In this document: positions 21,671 to 33,815 of the stretch, one piece after another
Layout: each line of letters begins with the position of its first letter
Numbering within the stretch: position 1 is the first letter of the stretch
Source of the DNA: Plasmopara viticola
Lineage: Eukaryota > Oomycota > Peronosporomycetes > Peronosporales > Peronosporaceae
DNA length: 64,000 nucleotides
Assembly: GCA_001695595.3 (NCBI GenBank)
Contig: MBPM02000092.1
Coordinates: forward strand, 186,001 to 250,000
Direction of reading: 5' to 3'
Notes under the pieces: generated by a model
Told to the model about the DNA's origin: nothing
Database searches by the model: none
Seen by the model: only the letters and a program-made list of their open reading frames with translations
Made by a program: the position numbers and the translations under genes

Positions 21671-23305
21671 TCATGTCAGAAAAATTGCTGAAACAAGAAT
21701 GCCCACTAGCACTGACGCCGCGTCTCCAAGTATAAAAGATGCAGCGTTGGTCTCTGTACCTCCGTAGCATGGAATTTCGGTAGAAGGAATTCGTTTGAGA
21801 GCTTGGAGAAGATCATTGTATGGTTCTTGCCACGATGACGTCTGCATTAGCCCGTAGTGGGTCACTGCAAACGTTCCGGCTTCTCCGTCTGCAGAGTCTT
21901 CGAGATATCGCTGGGTGTCAGGGTTCAAAGCGTAGAAGTATCCCCCTTGAACAGATGCTGCAAAGTCAATAAGATAGTCGAGCACGGCTGTTTGGTGGGG
22001 CTGAGCTTTACCGTAAACCCCGCTGAAAGCTCCTAAGACAAGAGGAATGTCCGAACTGTTTGGAAGATCGCTCAAGGCTTCAGTCATGACAATCTCATAG
22101 TTCTTTAAAGTGTCGCGAATTGAAATGTGCTCGTACGAAGTGCACGCAACTTGAGAGTCGCTGCATGAAAGTTTGCTCTTAGTCTTTGTGCCATTGATAA
22201 AATCAACACACAGTGTCTCCTTCTGTGTTGCAGTCAGACCTAGAGACTCAAATTGCTCAATGTCATTGGTACAGTTCGACTTTGGTGCGTAAAAGTAGTT
22301 TTGAGGATTTACACCGTGCGCATGAGCATGAGGTGCGTACACAATTTTATTGCTAGTGTTGGCTTGCAATGGATTTAGCGTTGCATTTTTGAGATTGCCA
22401 CCGTTCCAGTGGTTGCTCAATTCGTACTCCTCGCTGACACGAAAGCGTTGAGCGTCAGTGTTAGAACTAGCCCCGCCGACAAAGACTAGCCATTGAGGAC
22501 AACGCTCGAGGACAGCATTGGCCATTATCCCTGCCGCTTTCTGCCAGTCGGTTTTGTCATCCGAATCCGCTGGATTTGCTTCCCACTGTGCTCTCAGCAT
22601 TTCGTCCTTAAGATCGATGCCAATGACGTTCCAAAATCGAGCGTCACAAAGCTTTTCCGCGAGAAGCGTGACCGCCTTGTATGCTCCAGACTTGGTAACT
22701 TCTACGTACGGATTCGTGTACCAAAAAGCATCCTGTTCATACTTGGTAAGTCGATGAATATCCAGAAGCACTGTCAACTTTTGATCTTGCAAGGTCTCAA
22801 TGACACGAGCAAGAAAATTGATGTAATCGACATTTTCCCGATCTTCCCAAGTCGTAAGCTCCGGGTTTTCAAATGCGTGAATGTATGTGAGTTGAGGATC
22901 GGGGTTGGTAATAACGTAGTCGGCGTTCAAAGACAATCGAATGGAGTTAAAGCCGTTCGAAGTCAGAAAATCTTGTAATTTCGACATGGTCGTGGCTTGA
23001 GTTCCCATTGCGTTGGGACTTTCAGTACCCCAAAGTCCGTCTGGAATCATGTCGATCGACTCCATGCCACTCCATGTAACTCCCTTTATGCGAATTTCAG
23101 TTTCCACGGAAGCGTCATTGGGATCCACGGCTACGATTTTGCCGCCTTTGGCCAAATAGTTGGGCTGGCGACACTCTGCACCAAATAAAAAGCAATGGTA
23201 AGTCTCACGCAACATCAAGACTCAATGGTTTCGCAACGTACGCAAGAATCCACACGTTGAGTGAAGGACGATAGCTGTAGCAAAAAATACGGATGGAAGC
23301 CACAT
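21671..23305 (-). CDS. Secreted, GPI-type glycoside hydrolase family 5 protein, probable pseudoenzyme
   Basis: Two exons: 23242-23305 and 21671-23175, with a 66-nt phase-1 intron (GTACGT...TGGTGCAG); 522 aa. The first exon supplies ATG and a signal peptide (MWLPSVFFATAIVLHSTCG), which the downstream frame lacks. GH5 features: IRIKGVTWSGME, GFNSIRLSLNADYV, LTVLLDIHRL, WNVIGIDLKDEM, KIVYAPHAHAHG and GGYFYALNPDT. The acid/base site, normally Asn-Glu, is Asp-Glu (about 212-213), and the nucleophile site, normally Gly-Glu-Phe, reads LVLGAFSGVYG with Ala at about 404. The C-terminus ends in a hydrophobic tail (AASVLVGILVSAIFLT) after a small-residue stretch, fitting a GPI signal. The fold would be cell-surface beta-glucan/cellulose-active, but catalysis is doubtful. 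It may be a wall-binding protein or a decaying enzyme. Confidence 0.85.
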
Positions 23306-24498
23306 TGTCAGATAAAGCTGATCGAGAGTGTTGGTTTACGTGGACTCGAGAGAATTGAGGAATGGCAAAAGAATTTGGCCCGCTACTTTCGAGAGGCGTA
23401 ACATTTGTTTATCATCGGCAAAAGTGAAGCTGTAGTTGAAGTTGAAAATCAAATTAGCGAGGATGCATATCCAGTGCATGCGAAACTGCAGTTTTCATCA
23501 TTTATGACGAAGGCGATCAGAAGAGCACCGGAAATCGTACTTTTAGTTGGTAAAAATGCTGGAATTTTTGAAACGAAACTTGAAGAAGCTATTGTGGCGT
23601 TTCATGAAAGGCAAAAAGGTGGTTGAGACACCACTTCGTAAGATTTTCTGTTTCAAGGTAACTGATTGATAGAAATCATACCGAATGTATCATTTTAAAT
23701 ATAGCCCTCCAGGCTATATTGAGGATATTGCGTTCGTCACGCTAAGGCATGATATTGATAATATTGATCATGCGCACAATACTTCTTGATCACTACTTTC
23801 TTTCTTATTGCTGCACATGTAAATCGGATTGTGCTTATGCCTGTTAAAGAACGTTAAATTTGTCAACTTTCATGCTGTTAGATGTCTTGATATCTGTGTA
23901 GTTGCAAAGAGCACAATAAGGATTGTAGATAATACTGCTGTCGAGCTGGAATCTTGAATGGCGATCATACCTATCTTTTCAAAGCAAATGATCATGGCAG
24001 CGTCGACTCGATATTGCTAAGAAGACTCTTTCTGAGTTGACGTGATCAGATTAGATCGCGCTGGGTACCACCAGAATTAACAATCCTTGGCGCCCGTTCT
24101 GGTGCAATCTGATTAGTGCCGGAATGACCAAAGCGATAACGACGCTGGTCCCACTCTATCAAGTTTCATCTACAGCTTAGATTTAGCATGTGAACGTCGC
24201 TAAACCTTATGATTTTTCGATCGTCTCCTCGACATAAGTAGATCGCTCCGGTTCCTACCATCTAGCCAGTACGAACAATATAATTAGCTCTGTTCTATTG
24301 CGTCTAGGTTCCCTGCGTCAAAATCGCACCTCAACGCTGAACGACGACGCTGGTGAAACTTTCTCTATACTACATACACGTAACGGTCATCACCTGCATT
24401 TTTCAATGACTCATTAGGCGAAGCTACAGTGAAGAGCCGTGCTGCCTGATACAATCAATACTTAAAAAGCTGAGACAAATAGTAGTCATATTGCTACT
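23306..24498. other. Intergenic
   Basis: A 73-codon plus-strand frame at 23405-23626 starts with TTG and has no known domain; not called. The remainder is AT-rich with no recognised feature. Confidence 0.35.
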
Positions 24499-25302
24499 TT
24501 AAGTAGGCGGTAACATTCCCGCCGGAGGAGGAGGTGGAGGTTGGTATGCCAGCCCTAATGCCACTGGAGGAGGAGGTGGCGGCACCATTCCCATTCCCAT
24601 GTAACCTATTGCAGCCTGGTTATAGTGAGGAGGTGGTGGAGGTGCGTCCATATAAGGAGCAGCGCCGGTAGTAAAGGCAAACATTGTGTGGGGCTTGAGT
24701 TTGTTTGGGTTTGACTGGGCCAAGAGCCTCTCGGCCTCAGAGCCATGACGCTCATTCTGACTGTCCTTTTTGAAAGCGTACTGAACCACTACTTGACGAT
24801 TGCAAAGGTACTGGCCGTGCATACACTCGATCGCCAAATCAGCGGCTTCAAATGAGTCAAAGCTGATAAATCCAAATCCTTTACTAGCTTTAGTATCTGG
24901 ATCACGCATAATTTTCGGGGTTTCAACGATACCCCCAAAGGCCGAGAAGGTGTCGTACAATAGCTTCTCGTCCACCTCTGGATCCAGATTCCCAATGAAT
25001 AAATTGGCACCCACGTCCAGATTTTTTCGATCGTTCGAAGCTTTCTTGACACGAATTACTCGTCCATACAATTGGATCATGTTCAGTACTTTCACCGCGT
25101 ACTCAGCGCACTCTTCGGATCGGAACTCAACAAAGCCATAATTCTGATGGGCGCCCGAGACCTTATCACGCGGCATATGTACGTTACACACGCTCCCTGC
25201 CTGTAGCATGAGCTCCCAAAGAAGCTCCTCCGTTACGCGGTCGTCCAAATTTCCTACGTAGACTGTTGCATCCTGATTGCGCTGCTCGATCGCGGCCGAC
25301 AT
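24499..25302 (-). CDS. SF3B4: Splicing factor 3B subunit 4 (SAP49)
   Basis: U2 snRNP component that contacts pre-mRNA near the branch site. The ATG at 25302 gives 267 aa; an upstream GTG in the same frame is less likely. RRM1 (about 11-88) has RNP2 VYVGNL and RNP1 [10 protein letters not shown]2 (about 98-176) has LFIGNL and GFGFISF. The spacing of the two RRMs and phrases such as [10 protein letters not shown] and [11 protein letters not shown] are diagnostic of SF3B4. The C-terminus is Pro-rich with runs of six to seven prolines and is shorter than in animals (human protein about 424 aa). Single exon. Flanked by gene-poor DNA on the upstream side. Confidence 0.95.
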   Translation of the reverse strand: MSAAIEQRNQDATVYVGNLDDRVTEELLWELMLQAGSVCNVHMPRDKVSGAHQNYGFVEFRSEECAEYAVKVLNMIQLYGRVIRVKKASNDRKNLDVGANLFIGNLDPEVDEKLLYDTFSAFGGIVETPKIMRDPDTKASKGFGFISFDSFEAADLAIECMHGQYLCNRQVVVQYAFKKDSQNERHGSEAERLLAQSNPNKLKPHTMFAFTTGAAPYMDAPPPPPHYNQAAIGYMGMGMVPPPPPPVALGLAYQPPPPPPAGMLPPT

Positions 25303-27394
25303 GTCGCCAACCACACACCGCTAAACTATGAATCGTCCAGATACAATTTTTTATGCCAATGAATGGAATAATGTGTAACATCACATAAACTATTGAGCTT
25401 TTTTGTCCCAATGTCTGTAACGGAAGTAAGAGGTAAAGTCGGTAGCAAATTGATTCGTAAGTAGCATCGCTGACATCGCACTCGTCGGATATTATTATTT
25501 GTGCCCAGAAAAAACTTTACTTTTTCGGGTTCGTGCATACATAGCAAATGTGCTACAGTAACCTGGTAATCTTATTTTTGGTGCTAGATTTTCAACTTGC
25601 CAAGTGAATATATGATCGAAATTAAGCGCCGTGAATCGTACGGTGTCAGGTATCCAACCATAACACTAATAACAAGCAAAGATGAGAAGGATGCTGTGGT
25701 CAGACACATAATGACAAGCTTTGCGACGAAATACGGGGAAAAAGCTTCCGTCAAGAAGTAGAGTAAAGAGAAGGTCGCATTATATCGGCCAGATTGCTTT
25801 TGTAAAGTTAGGCTAGTACTAACATGCTTAAGCAAAGTTTAACTTCTGCCCATCGCTAAAAGCGTGCACACCCTTTTTAACGTCTATGTAGTCGCTGAGG
25901 CTTTAAAAGGCACGTACGAATACATCAAACCAGCGCCTAAGACTGAAAAAGCGAAATCAAAGGCAGCTTCTGCTGACATAGATATTTGCAGGGAGAGCAA
26001 AGCAGTGCCGAATCAAACGACAAGTTAGATTTACCTGGAAAAGCTCGAAGAATCAGAAACGGTGTGCAGGTCTAAACCTCCACAAGGAAATGGTACGAAG
26101 TGCTATTTGTCGGGAGATCGACTCAAAGTGTTGTATCATATACGGTCGACAACGGATTATTAGTAAAAAAAATACTAGAGGATCGAGGAGTTACACTTGT
26201 TTTCGAAAACCATTTGAGCGCTCAAGAAATGTCAAAATATAGTCTGTGTCAACGCTTTGATTTTATAACTCGACCTGGCAAGGTGCGTGCTCATCAGCGC
26301 CAAGCTTACACAGAGGTTCTGCAATCGGAGAAGCAGTCGGATAAGCTGTAAGCTTGGCTGGCAGTTGACACGTCCAAAAGTGTGTCCATCGCTATATAGA
26401 CCTAGATCTCAACGTTGCGTGATGTAGAAGTCAAATTGAGGTCGGTTGAGCTCCACAGATGAAATCAAATTATTACTATTTTATCTGGGCCTAGCTGTAT
26501 GCCAGTTATAGTGCAAATGTTGTGAACCTGAGCGAGAAAACACGAAGGCTGATACAAATCATTACAAAGTCCAGTAGCGTCGTCAGCACAGCTGATAAAA
26601 TAATGGATGCTGTCCCTGATCTTGATCAAAAAGATTAGTTAAAGGGCCAGAAATTGCACAGTAATAGTCGATTAATAAAACTAAGAGACATGGTGATAGC
26701 AGGTCTCCTTGAGGAAAACTTGCCCCATACTGAAATGTTGCAATCAAAAGTTGTTATAAACTCATACTTATTCCCACCTATAAAATACTGCAGCCTAACG
26801 ACGAAGATTTTTAGTCTATCTAAAATGCTAAATAATGAGGCTCGGAAGCTCACATTAATGAAAAATCGAGCAAATGGTCATCAAGAGTCGCTTGACATAT
26901 TTTAAAGTATCTTGGTGGCTAGACCCGTGGCACGAAGACAGCGGCTGCACGTTAACAGCATTAAAGTTGAACTGCAGCAAGATTATAAGCTCTGTTGATG
27001 AACAGATCCGTCAGGATAAGTTGTCGCAATTTAGCAATTAACCCTCCAAAGCAATTTTAGCTGTATCATCAGACACCTTATTCCCTGTAGGCTAAATTCA
27101 GTAGATCCATCCGAAGTGTTTGCTCCGAACGACAAAACCCAAAGCACAATATTACCTGAAATTGCGACTGCTCTGATTAATATTAAGACTGAAAGAAAAA
27201 ATCTCATCGGCCTCTACAGCATCTTAATGGCTTTTTATGTACAAAAGCGTGTAAATGATATGTCAGACCTGCCAAAGAGCAGATTCCGTGATCGACACGC
27301 AGCTTCTCTACCAACCTTACCAGTATCCAATATCAATAAGCCTACACATTTTGTGTTGACTTGAATATGCTAGCGACAACACGGGCGCAGTTAT
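25303..27394. other. Gene-poor region with eroded repeat DNA
   Basis: Many short frames, none with a domain. Segments such as 25860-26030 and 27116-27364 read for 50-80 codons with protein-like composition and then break, as expected for old transposon remains, but I cannot name a family. Confidence 0.35.
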
Positions 27395-27879
27395 GTATGT
27401 GTGTGGTCTGAGCAAAATGGTGCACTTGGCTCTTGCCCCAGCCAGTATAACTGGAGAGCAAAATCCAAGGCTGTCTAACATTACAGTATCTATATTTGAT
27501 GGCCTCTTGGACACAATACTGACATATAGTCTCTGGGTTACAATCGCAATTCCTTAAATACTGCTCCAACTTTGTAGATAACGCTTGCTGAGGCTAACAG
27601 CAGAGATGTGCAAGTGAAATTATCAACTATATGCTAGTATGTGTGTGGTCTGAGCAAAATGGTGCACTTGGCTCTTGCCCCAGCCAGTATAACTGGAGAG
27701 CAAAATCCAAGGCTGTCTAACATTACAGTATCTATATTTGATGGCCTCTTGGACACAATACTGACATATAGTCTCTGGGTTACAATCGCAATTCCTTAAA
27801 TACTGCTCCAACTTTGTAGATAACGCTTGCTGAGGCTAACAGCAGAGATGTGCAAGTGAAATTATCAACTATATGCTAG
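27395..27879. repeat. Tandem direct duplication of a 242-bp unit
   Basis: Two head-to-tail copies, 27395-27636 and 27637-27878, starting GTATGTGTGTGGTCTGAG and ending ATATGCTA, with period exactly 242 bp. By eye the copies are identical over the whole unit, although neighbouring DNA is heavily mutated, so the duplication is recent. On the minus strand each copy gives the same Cys-containing frame (EQYLRNCDCNPETICQYC), which is simply repeated by the duplication. Confidence 0.9.
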
Positions 27880-28919
27880 AAGACTTAATGAGCCATTGTA
27901 TGCTAAGGTAGACTGAAAAGCAAATATTCTTGAGTTTATACTCAAAAATGCGGGTCATTTCTTCACAATCTTTGCTTCCTTCCTCGTGAATGGGATGAGA
28001 CACCATTGTGTCACGCACAAATGCTTTCAATATAATTAGGCAAGAGGCTCAAAAGAATATAAGCCTTTAGTATGAACGTTTTTTTCTGCAAAAACGGTCA
28101 TCTAACTTCACGAAAGGTCGGCCGAATATTATCAGTAGGACAAGGAATACGATTACAACCTCCCAATACACATAAAAGCTCTTTGGTAAGCTTTAAAGAA
28201 ACACTTAGTTGCAAAAGCTTAAAGTGTTGTTCGATGCAAAAGTGCTGTCTCTAAATCGGCATTTTGGCAAAAAAGCGCCGGTTCATCGAGCTCTATTCAA
28301 GGTCCTGGATAGGCATATATTGGTGTATACCATCAACCAACCTATAAACATTGTCGACACCCCGATACTGTATCTGGAAACAATTCGCACTAAATTTCAA
28401 ACCTTAAGCTGCCAGGCCTCATATCCAGTCTAAGGTGCTCTTTGTACCTATACAAAGCGCTGTCGCCGTTATTGACCATTCATAAAGCGAGTACAGGAGA
28501 TATAACTCTGGATGATAGTTTCCATTCGTCTGAGCGTCGATAAAATGGCAAAAAACTGAGCGCTTCGAGTGCTAGAACCTCACTACAAAAAGAAGCAACT
28601 TCACGAGCACAGTTTAAATTTTTCGCGCGTTGGTTGATACAGCTATGAAGCTTTTAGATCTTATGATCAAAAGATTTTATCTTCTGCTCAAGCATTGTAG
28701 AGATTACCAAGATGGTTTTGATAGCATAAAAATGACTTCAGCAGGAACCTATTTGGGCTTAGCTGGTTGCGAAAACCCATTTTGGTTTCTTTTGCCACCC
28801 CACTGACCAAGCCATCAATTGAGCGTTACATTAATTCAATAGAGATTGTCATGAGCAAGCCATATCGTTTTAAATAGGCAGCTCAGGCTACTAATCTGAA
28901 TTACCCTACAAATATAAAA
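27880..28919. other. Gene-poor region
   Basis: No gene seen. Short frames (28072-28254, 28209-28433) overlap each other in different phases with no domain. Probably upstream debris of the gypsy relic that becomes readable at about 28920. Confidence 0.3.
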
Positions 28920-29580
28920 TGTTTTATCTGCCACGATGTACACACTGATGAAGTTTCGTTTTTATGTTCTGGGCTTTCAAGTCTTTACGGTCCATATGTA
29001 TCACATGCTTGTGGACGACAATAAACGAATGGCATGACGGCTGACATTTTTTCGGAATACTGTCAAGCTCAAACTGCTTTCACACTCGCTTTGCGCGGGT
29101 AATATTATGAACCGATCGATATTAGCAGAGAGAAGTGGATAAGCGAATTATCAGATTGAGAACCTTAGAGCCTTTAGTACGATCTTAAAGTTCCTGTCAG
29201 CACAGGCATATTAATGCTCATGTGTCGCCTGCATTTGGGTAGCACATATAGGCGGTATAACTGGTGAGCAAGTATCGAGACTATTTATGAGCATAAACTT
29301 GAAGCCCATGATCTTCTGACACACTGGCGTCAGACAAAGATTATGTCAACTTATTTACACTCAATATCCACTGTCAACAGCTAACCATTTGCATGGACGG
29401 TCAGACAGAGAGAGGGATTACGACGTCGAAGAAGCACCGCGAAGTATGTGTCACATCTATTAAGCAAAAAGCTTTCGATGGTTGAGTTTGCACAAAACAA
29501 TGCGCTGCACACATTGACAAGCTTTACAAACTTTTGAGAAATGTGTTTGGACACCGAAAAATCTTTTTGCTTCATAAATT
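28920..29580 (+). mobile_element. Ty3/gypsy pol relic (RNase H end and integrase)
   Basis: On the plus strand YTLMKFRFYVLGFQVFTVH (near 28945-29000) resembles the gypsy RNase H phrase YALVKFRVYLLG...F.VYTDH, followed by RMA.RLTFF near 29022-29050. Further on LASDKDYVN (near 29325) and DGQTERG (near 29395-29420) resemble integrase SDRD...HPQTDGQTERV, and LSMVEFAQNNALHTLTSFT (near 29460-29530) matches the integrase PMVEFAINNAVHASTGFTPF block. Stops and frameshifts throughout: inactive. Downstream text (29690-29950) may continue the element. Confidence 0.7.
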
Positions 29581-31249
29581 TTTAGGATAATTGACAAAAG
29601 GCTTAATAGGCCTTTTTAAGCTGAGCCCAAATAAGCTGAGCTAAGAACTTTTTGCGGACACCTATTAGCGGACTTTGCAGAGAGCCAAATTAGTGCAATT
29701 GGCAGGAAATAATTCTATCCTAGAAGAAAAGTCTAGACAAAAAGTGATAGGGGAATTCTAAGTATCTTCATTGAAGAGATAGATAACGTTCTATACTTCA
29801 AGCCTTCCACGAATAGACATATCAATCGTTAAGAACAGAAATGAGCATAAATCAATTGAAGTTTCACGGTCATAGGTCGGCGCACACTATCGATCTTTCC
29901 GGTACAATGTCGTAAAAGCCGGTTTTTATTAGCAAATTTCGCTAGGTACTTCGATCCTTAAGAGTTCGATCTTCATAGAGCTTTGATGCGCTTCTATAAT
30001 CTGCTTAAAGAGTGTTCTCGACACTCGTAATTGCTGATTAAGGGCCTCACAGGGATTGAGTGCCGCGCTTTGCGTACGAGGATGAGTCTGAAACTTACTA
30101 CGAAAAGAAACAATCGGGCTCGGTTCGAATGATTCGCACTGTGGTGTCCGGGGATCAATCTGACTGTAACGCTGTAGGTCACATGACTAAGTGAGTGCGT
30201 TTTTTTAAGTATCCAGGAAATTCCTGAAAATGTTAGCCGCAAGTGCAATCACAAGCACTCACATTCGGTCGCACAGGACTTATTGCATAGATTCAAGACC
30301 AAGAGACGAATGCAGTCTTCATACCTGACGGCTAAAGCAGGCCTCTCAGAGTCAGTTGTGAAGGTGGGGAGCTTTCATGGGCACCAAAACCAAATTTACA
30401 AAGTAAAGCGCCAAATTCTTTAAACAGCTCGTAAAAGCGTTAGATCGGCTTTTGACAAAATTGACCGAGAGCCACACAAATTGTATTCATAAGCAAAGGA
30501 TGCTTTGGCAAACATTAAGACATGGTAGATTTGACCCTTGCCCATACCTTAATCATGCTTGACTTGGTAGTATGCCGAAGCCGATCCACTAAGTGATCAA
30601 ATTGCATTATAAGCTCACGGACGTAAAATACTTCATCCAAGGTGATTGGGTTTTGTGTTGAATCACTCAGAATATTATCGGACCATAGAATACATATCCA
30701 AGCTTAAACAAGGTGATAACAATGCTGAGATATACTTAAGGGTATACTTCAAGAAGCCCTGGCCTCCAGGATCTTTACGACACCGAGTGAATTCTTCAAT
30801 CCAATATTGATGTATTGTTTCAACGAACGTGTATGATCACCGTCTGAAACAATCCTTATAATAACTTAAGCTTTATTTTGTATTCGCCGCATAAGAGGGG
30901 CCTTTCGGTGCGGCCTTGCCGCGCACGAAGCAGAGAGGCGTAGCGCTTAGTTACGTGGCCTGTGATAGCGGGTAATACGCATTCAGACGCACCCTATCTT
31001 TTGTATTTTCTGAAGTCGCTGTTGAAGTGGAAGTAGACCTTTGACCTTGCATCGGTACCCGGTGGTTGACGAGCTCTAAAGCTCTTCTTAAATTGCGCCA
31101 AACAATTTGAATACTTTATCTAGTATAGGAAAGTACCGAATAATACCATTTTTGACCTCACGGTCTTCTTCTTCGTCTACAGCGTGGGCAAAAGCACCAT
31201 CAAGGACAGTATAAGTCGAAGTCTTTTTTCAGGAGAATTCTCTTCGACT
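29581..31249. other. Gene-poor region with GC-rich patch
   Basis: No intact gene. A GC-rich patch at 30885-30965 (with GGCCTTGCCGCGCACGAAGC) is unlike the surroundings and may be an LTR fragment. A frame at about 30060-30190 reads for about 40 codons (RFAYEDESETYYEKK) but I cannot place it. Confidence 0.3.
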
Positions 31250-32340
31250 TTCTTGTCTAAACGAGTAAGGTCTTCTGCATGACGAGTCTGACAACAAGTC
31301 TCACCCCCATCCGATGCAAAAATTGTCTTGACAGCACTGTCGCTAACGCCAGACTTCCTTGCAGCCTTAGCGACAAATTGTCAACCGAGAGATTTTTCGA
31401 AGCCATTCTTTTTATGAGAAAAATTAGGTCCCAACATATATATTTGGTGTGGCGGATTTCAGATATCATTAACAGAATAGAATATATACAGGAACCTTGT
31501 CATCCTTTAGCAAATTTGATCCCAGGCGCAACGTACACTGCTTATAGTATTTCTTTAGACACCTTCGTCGAGAGTGAAAACTTTTTTATACTGTCAAGAG
31601 CAGTTCCATCTTTGGGGGCATCAAATTTATATTCTTTGCTATTTAACCCAGTGATAGAATTAGAGTCTCTGACTTTCTTAAGGATCAGTAGCTTTAAAAT
31701 CTTTCGCAATGCATTTGCTTTATGCACACCGATCGTAACGCAACAACCTCTTAAAAGCCAATTCTTCTTTGGATAAGTCTTTTTTGCCTGGTATCGTCTT
31801 TGTATCGCATTTTCGGTCTCTTCATGTGAAGCTATCATACAGGGTTTTGTTTGTGGCCCCATCTGTGGAGCGTTGATACCCACTGTACCTAAAAGACCTT
31901 TATTACCCGCATTTGGTCATGCTAAAGTACCCACCTGTGCAGCTGTTAGACCCACTATGTCTTGCGAACCTATGTTTCTCGCTTGCAGAACTTTGTAATC
32001 TGCGGTTGTTGACACTATACTACCCACATTAAGAGCGCTTTCGTTAGCGTCTCCAAGAGTTGAATGCTGCTAGCTGACTTTGACTAATCGCCAAGAAATG
32101 TTTCGAAACGTCTTCACATTTTGCTTTTATAAAGATGTCAGTATCTCCGATACACTTTATGGTGTCTCGATCTTTAAAATGAGACGTATGCACAGCAGAG
32201 AGTCCTGATGAGCAAAATTGATCGACTTGTCCTGGCAGTCAATCCGGAGATTGAAATTCTTTAGCCTTGGTATATCAAGAACTAAATCGTATCTGTCAAG
32301 GACAAGAGACGACACCTTGACTAGTTCGGGAAGTGGCATC
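31250..32340 (-). mobile_element. Gypsy-type protease region relic, minus strand
   Basis: On the minus strand at 32157-32339 the frame contains VLDRYDLVLDIPRLKNF followed by RIDCQDKSINF, matching the segment after the aspartic protease in gypsy pol (Y-D-x-I-L-G-M-P-W-L...RIDW..K.I.F). Downstream on the same strand, Lys-rich open frames at 31542-31883 and 31257-31469 would correspond to the linker before RT. Opposite orientation to the relics at 3050 and 28920, so a separate insertion. Confidence 0.5.
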
Positions 32341-33815
32341 TAAGCGATGGAGACTCATAATTACCTATCATATTTATAACATTTGAAAGAAACCTTGCTT
32401 TTAAACGAAGAAGCTTGGGCGCCAAAAAATTGCGATTAAAAAAGTTGCTCCTAGCGATTCGCTCATGTTATTCAAATATGCTGGTCAACATTTATTATGG
32501 GTTAGTGCCTAAATTGAAACTGGCCTCGAGTTCCGAATGTCCTAACACTACTTATGCGCCCAATGATTAGTGGTCCACACAACAGCGGCCCAAGAACCAC
32601 ATTTTGCCCGTCGTTTCGGATTTAATTCTTTGGATTGGCCTTCCGTTACAACTTCGGCTAGCATATTCACACCATATGCTGTATTTATGATTACCCTAAG
32701 CCCAAAACACATAAGCATTTGCGGCGGGATTATTAGACGCTTAATGTATTTGACGGCTTTGTTGCACTCCCTTGAATGGCTGCGAAGTTATAGCGCTACT
32801 TTACTCATTCGAATTTTTCACATTTTTCTGCGCTGTAAGTTATGAACGTGTGTCTAACCGTAACGAGGTAATTTATATTGCACCTTGTCTTGAGCTTATA
32901 AGCGCTTTTAATTTCCACTTAACAAACGCAAACTTTCGAATTTCCACCGGTACAACTTCCAGCTAAATTAGTTTCAGCATGAGAGGATACGTCACTTCTT
33001 CCATTCAACTTAATCACTGGCGCCCAAGTTTTTTCAGCTTTATCTCAATCGCTCGTGGCTATCGGGCACTTTCTAAATGGCCTCACAAAAAATCTTAACT
33101 GCAAAGCAAAGTCAAGTCAGTCTAACTTGGTGCAAATGTGAAAGTTTCATCGTTTGCGAAGATCGCTTTGCGATACACACTATTGCTCTGATATTGCGTT
33201 GTATTCGCTCTAATGCGCTGTGACAGCAACATCTGTTTTCTTTAATTCAATCCTTGATCAGATTGTGGAACGTAAGAAAAATCTACGCGGCCGGGAAGTT
33301 GCTTTTATTTTGGGAGTGGCTGGTTTCGCGATACATGCTTGGCACCTTTTAATGACTGATGACTCACTACATTATCAACTTTCACACTGACAAGCCGTAC
33401 CAATTTTCCCTGCTTAAACAAAATATCTTCGGAATAATCACCATGGTAACCAATTGATCCCCAACAATGGAGATAATTTATTAGACGTTTTTACGCCGAT
33501 AGTTAAGCCACGTAAAGTGGTCAGTGTTAATGCGCAAAATTGTCACTGCTTGTCCCAATATCACCGAGGCAGTATTTAGGGCATGCTGCAAGACCTGACA
33601 CAGTACCTCCCCACATATCTTCACGATGAATGACCTTTCCCACATTTTTATTAACACACGCTTTGTGATAACTCATCTATGTATTTAATTTTAAATCAGG
33701 AGTATAACGACAGCCATACAATTAGAACGTCGTCGCAGAAGAGTTTTTGCACCAATGAGAACGCCAGAATTGGCAATTATCAGAATCGAGAAATCCGTAA
33801 GACTATCGAGAGAAA
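32341..33815. other. Gene-poor region upstream of CYB561
   Basis: No gene seen. Frames at 32570-32966 (+) overlap one another without any domain. The last few hundred bases presumably include the cytochrome b561 promoter. Confidence 0.35.

Noticed and set aside
23405..23626. 73-codon plus-strand frame
   Set aside because: Starts at TTG, no family resemblance, isolated in AT-rich DNA.
31279..31776. 165-codon plus-strand frame
   Set aside because: Antisense to the minus-strand gypsy-like frames, which show better motif support; no domain of its own.
25303..33815. Search for RXLR/CRN effector genes in the gene-poor island
   Set aside because: No frame combined an ATG, signal peptide and RXLR or LFLAK-type motif.
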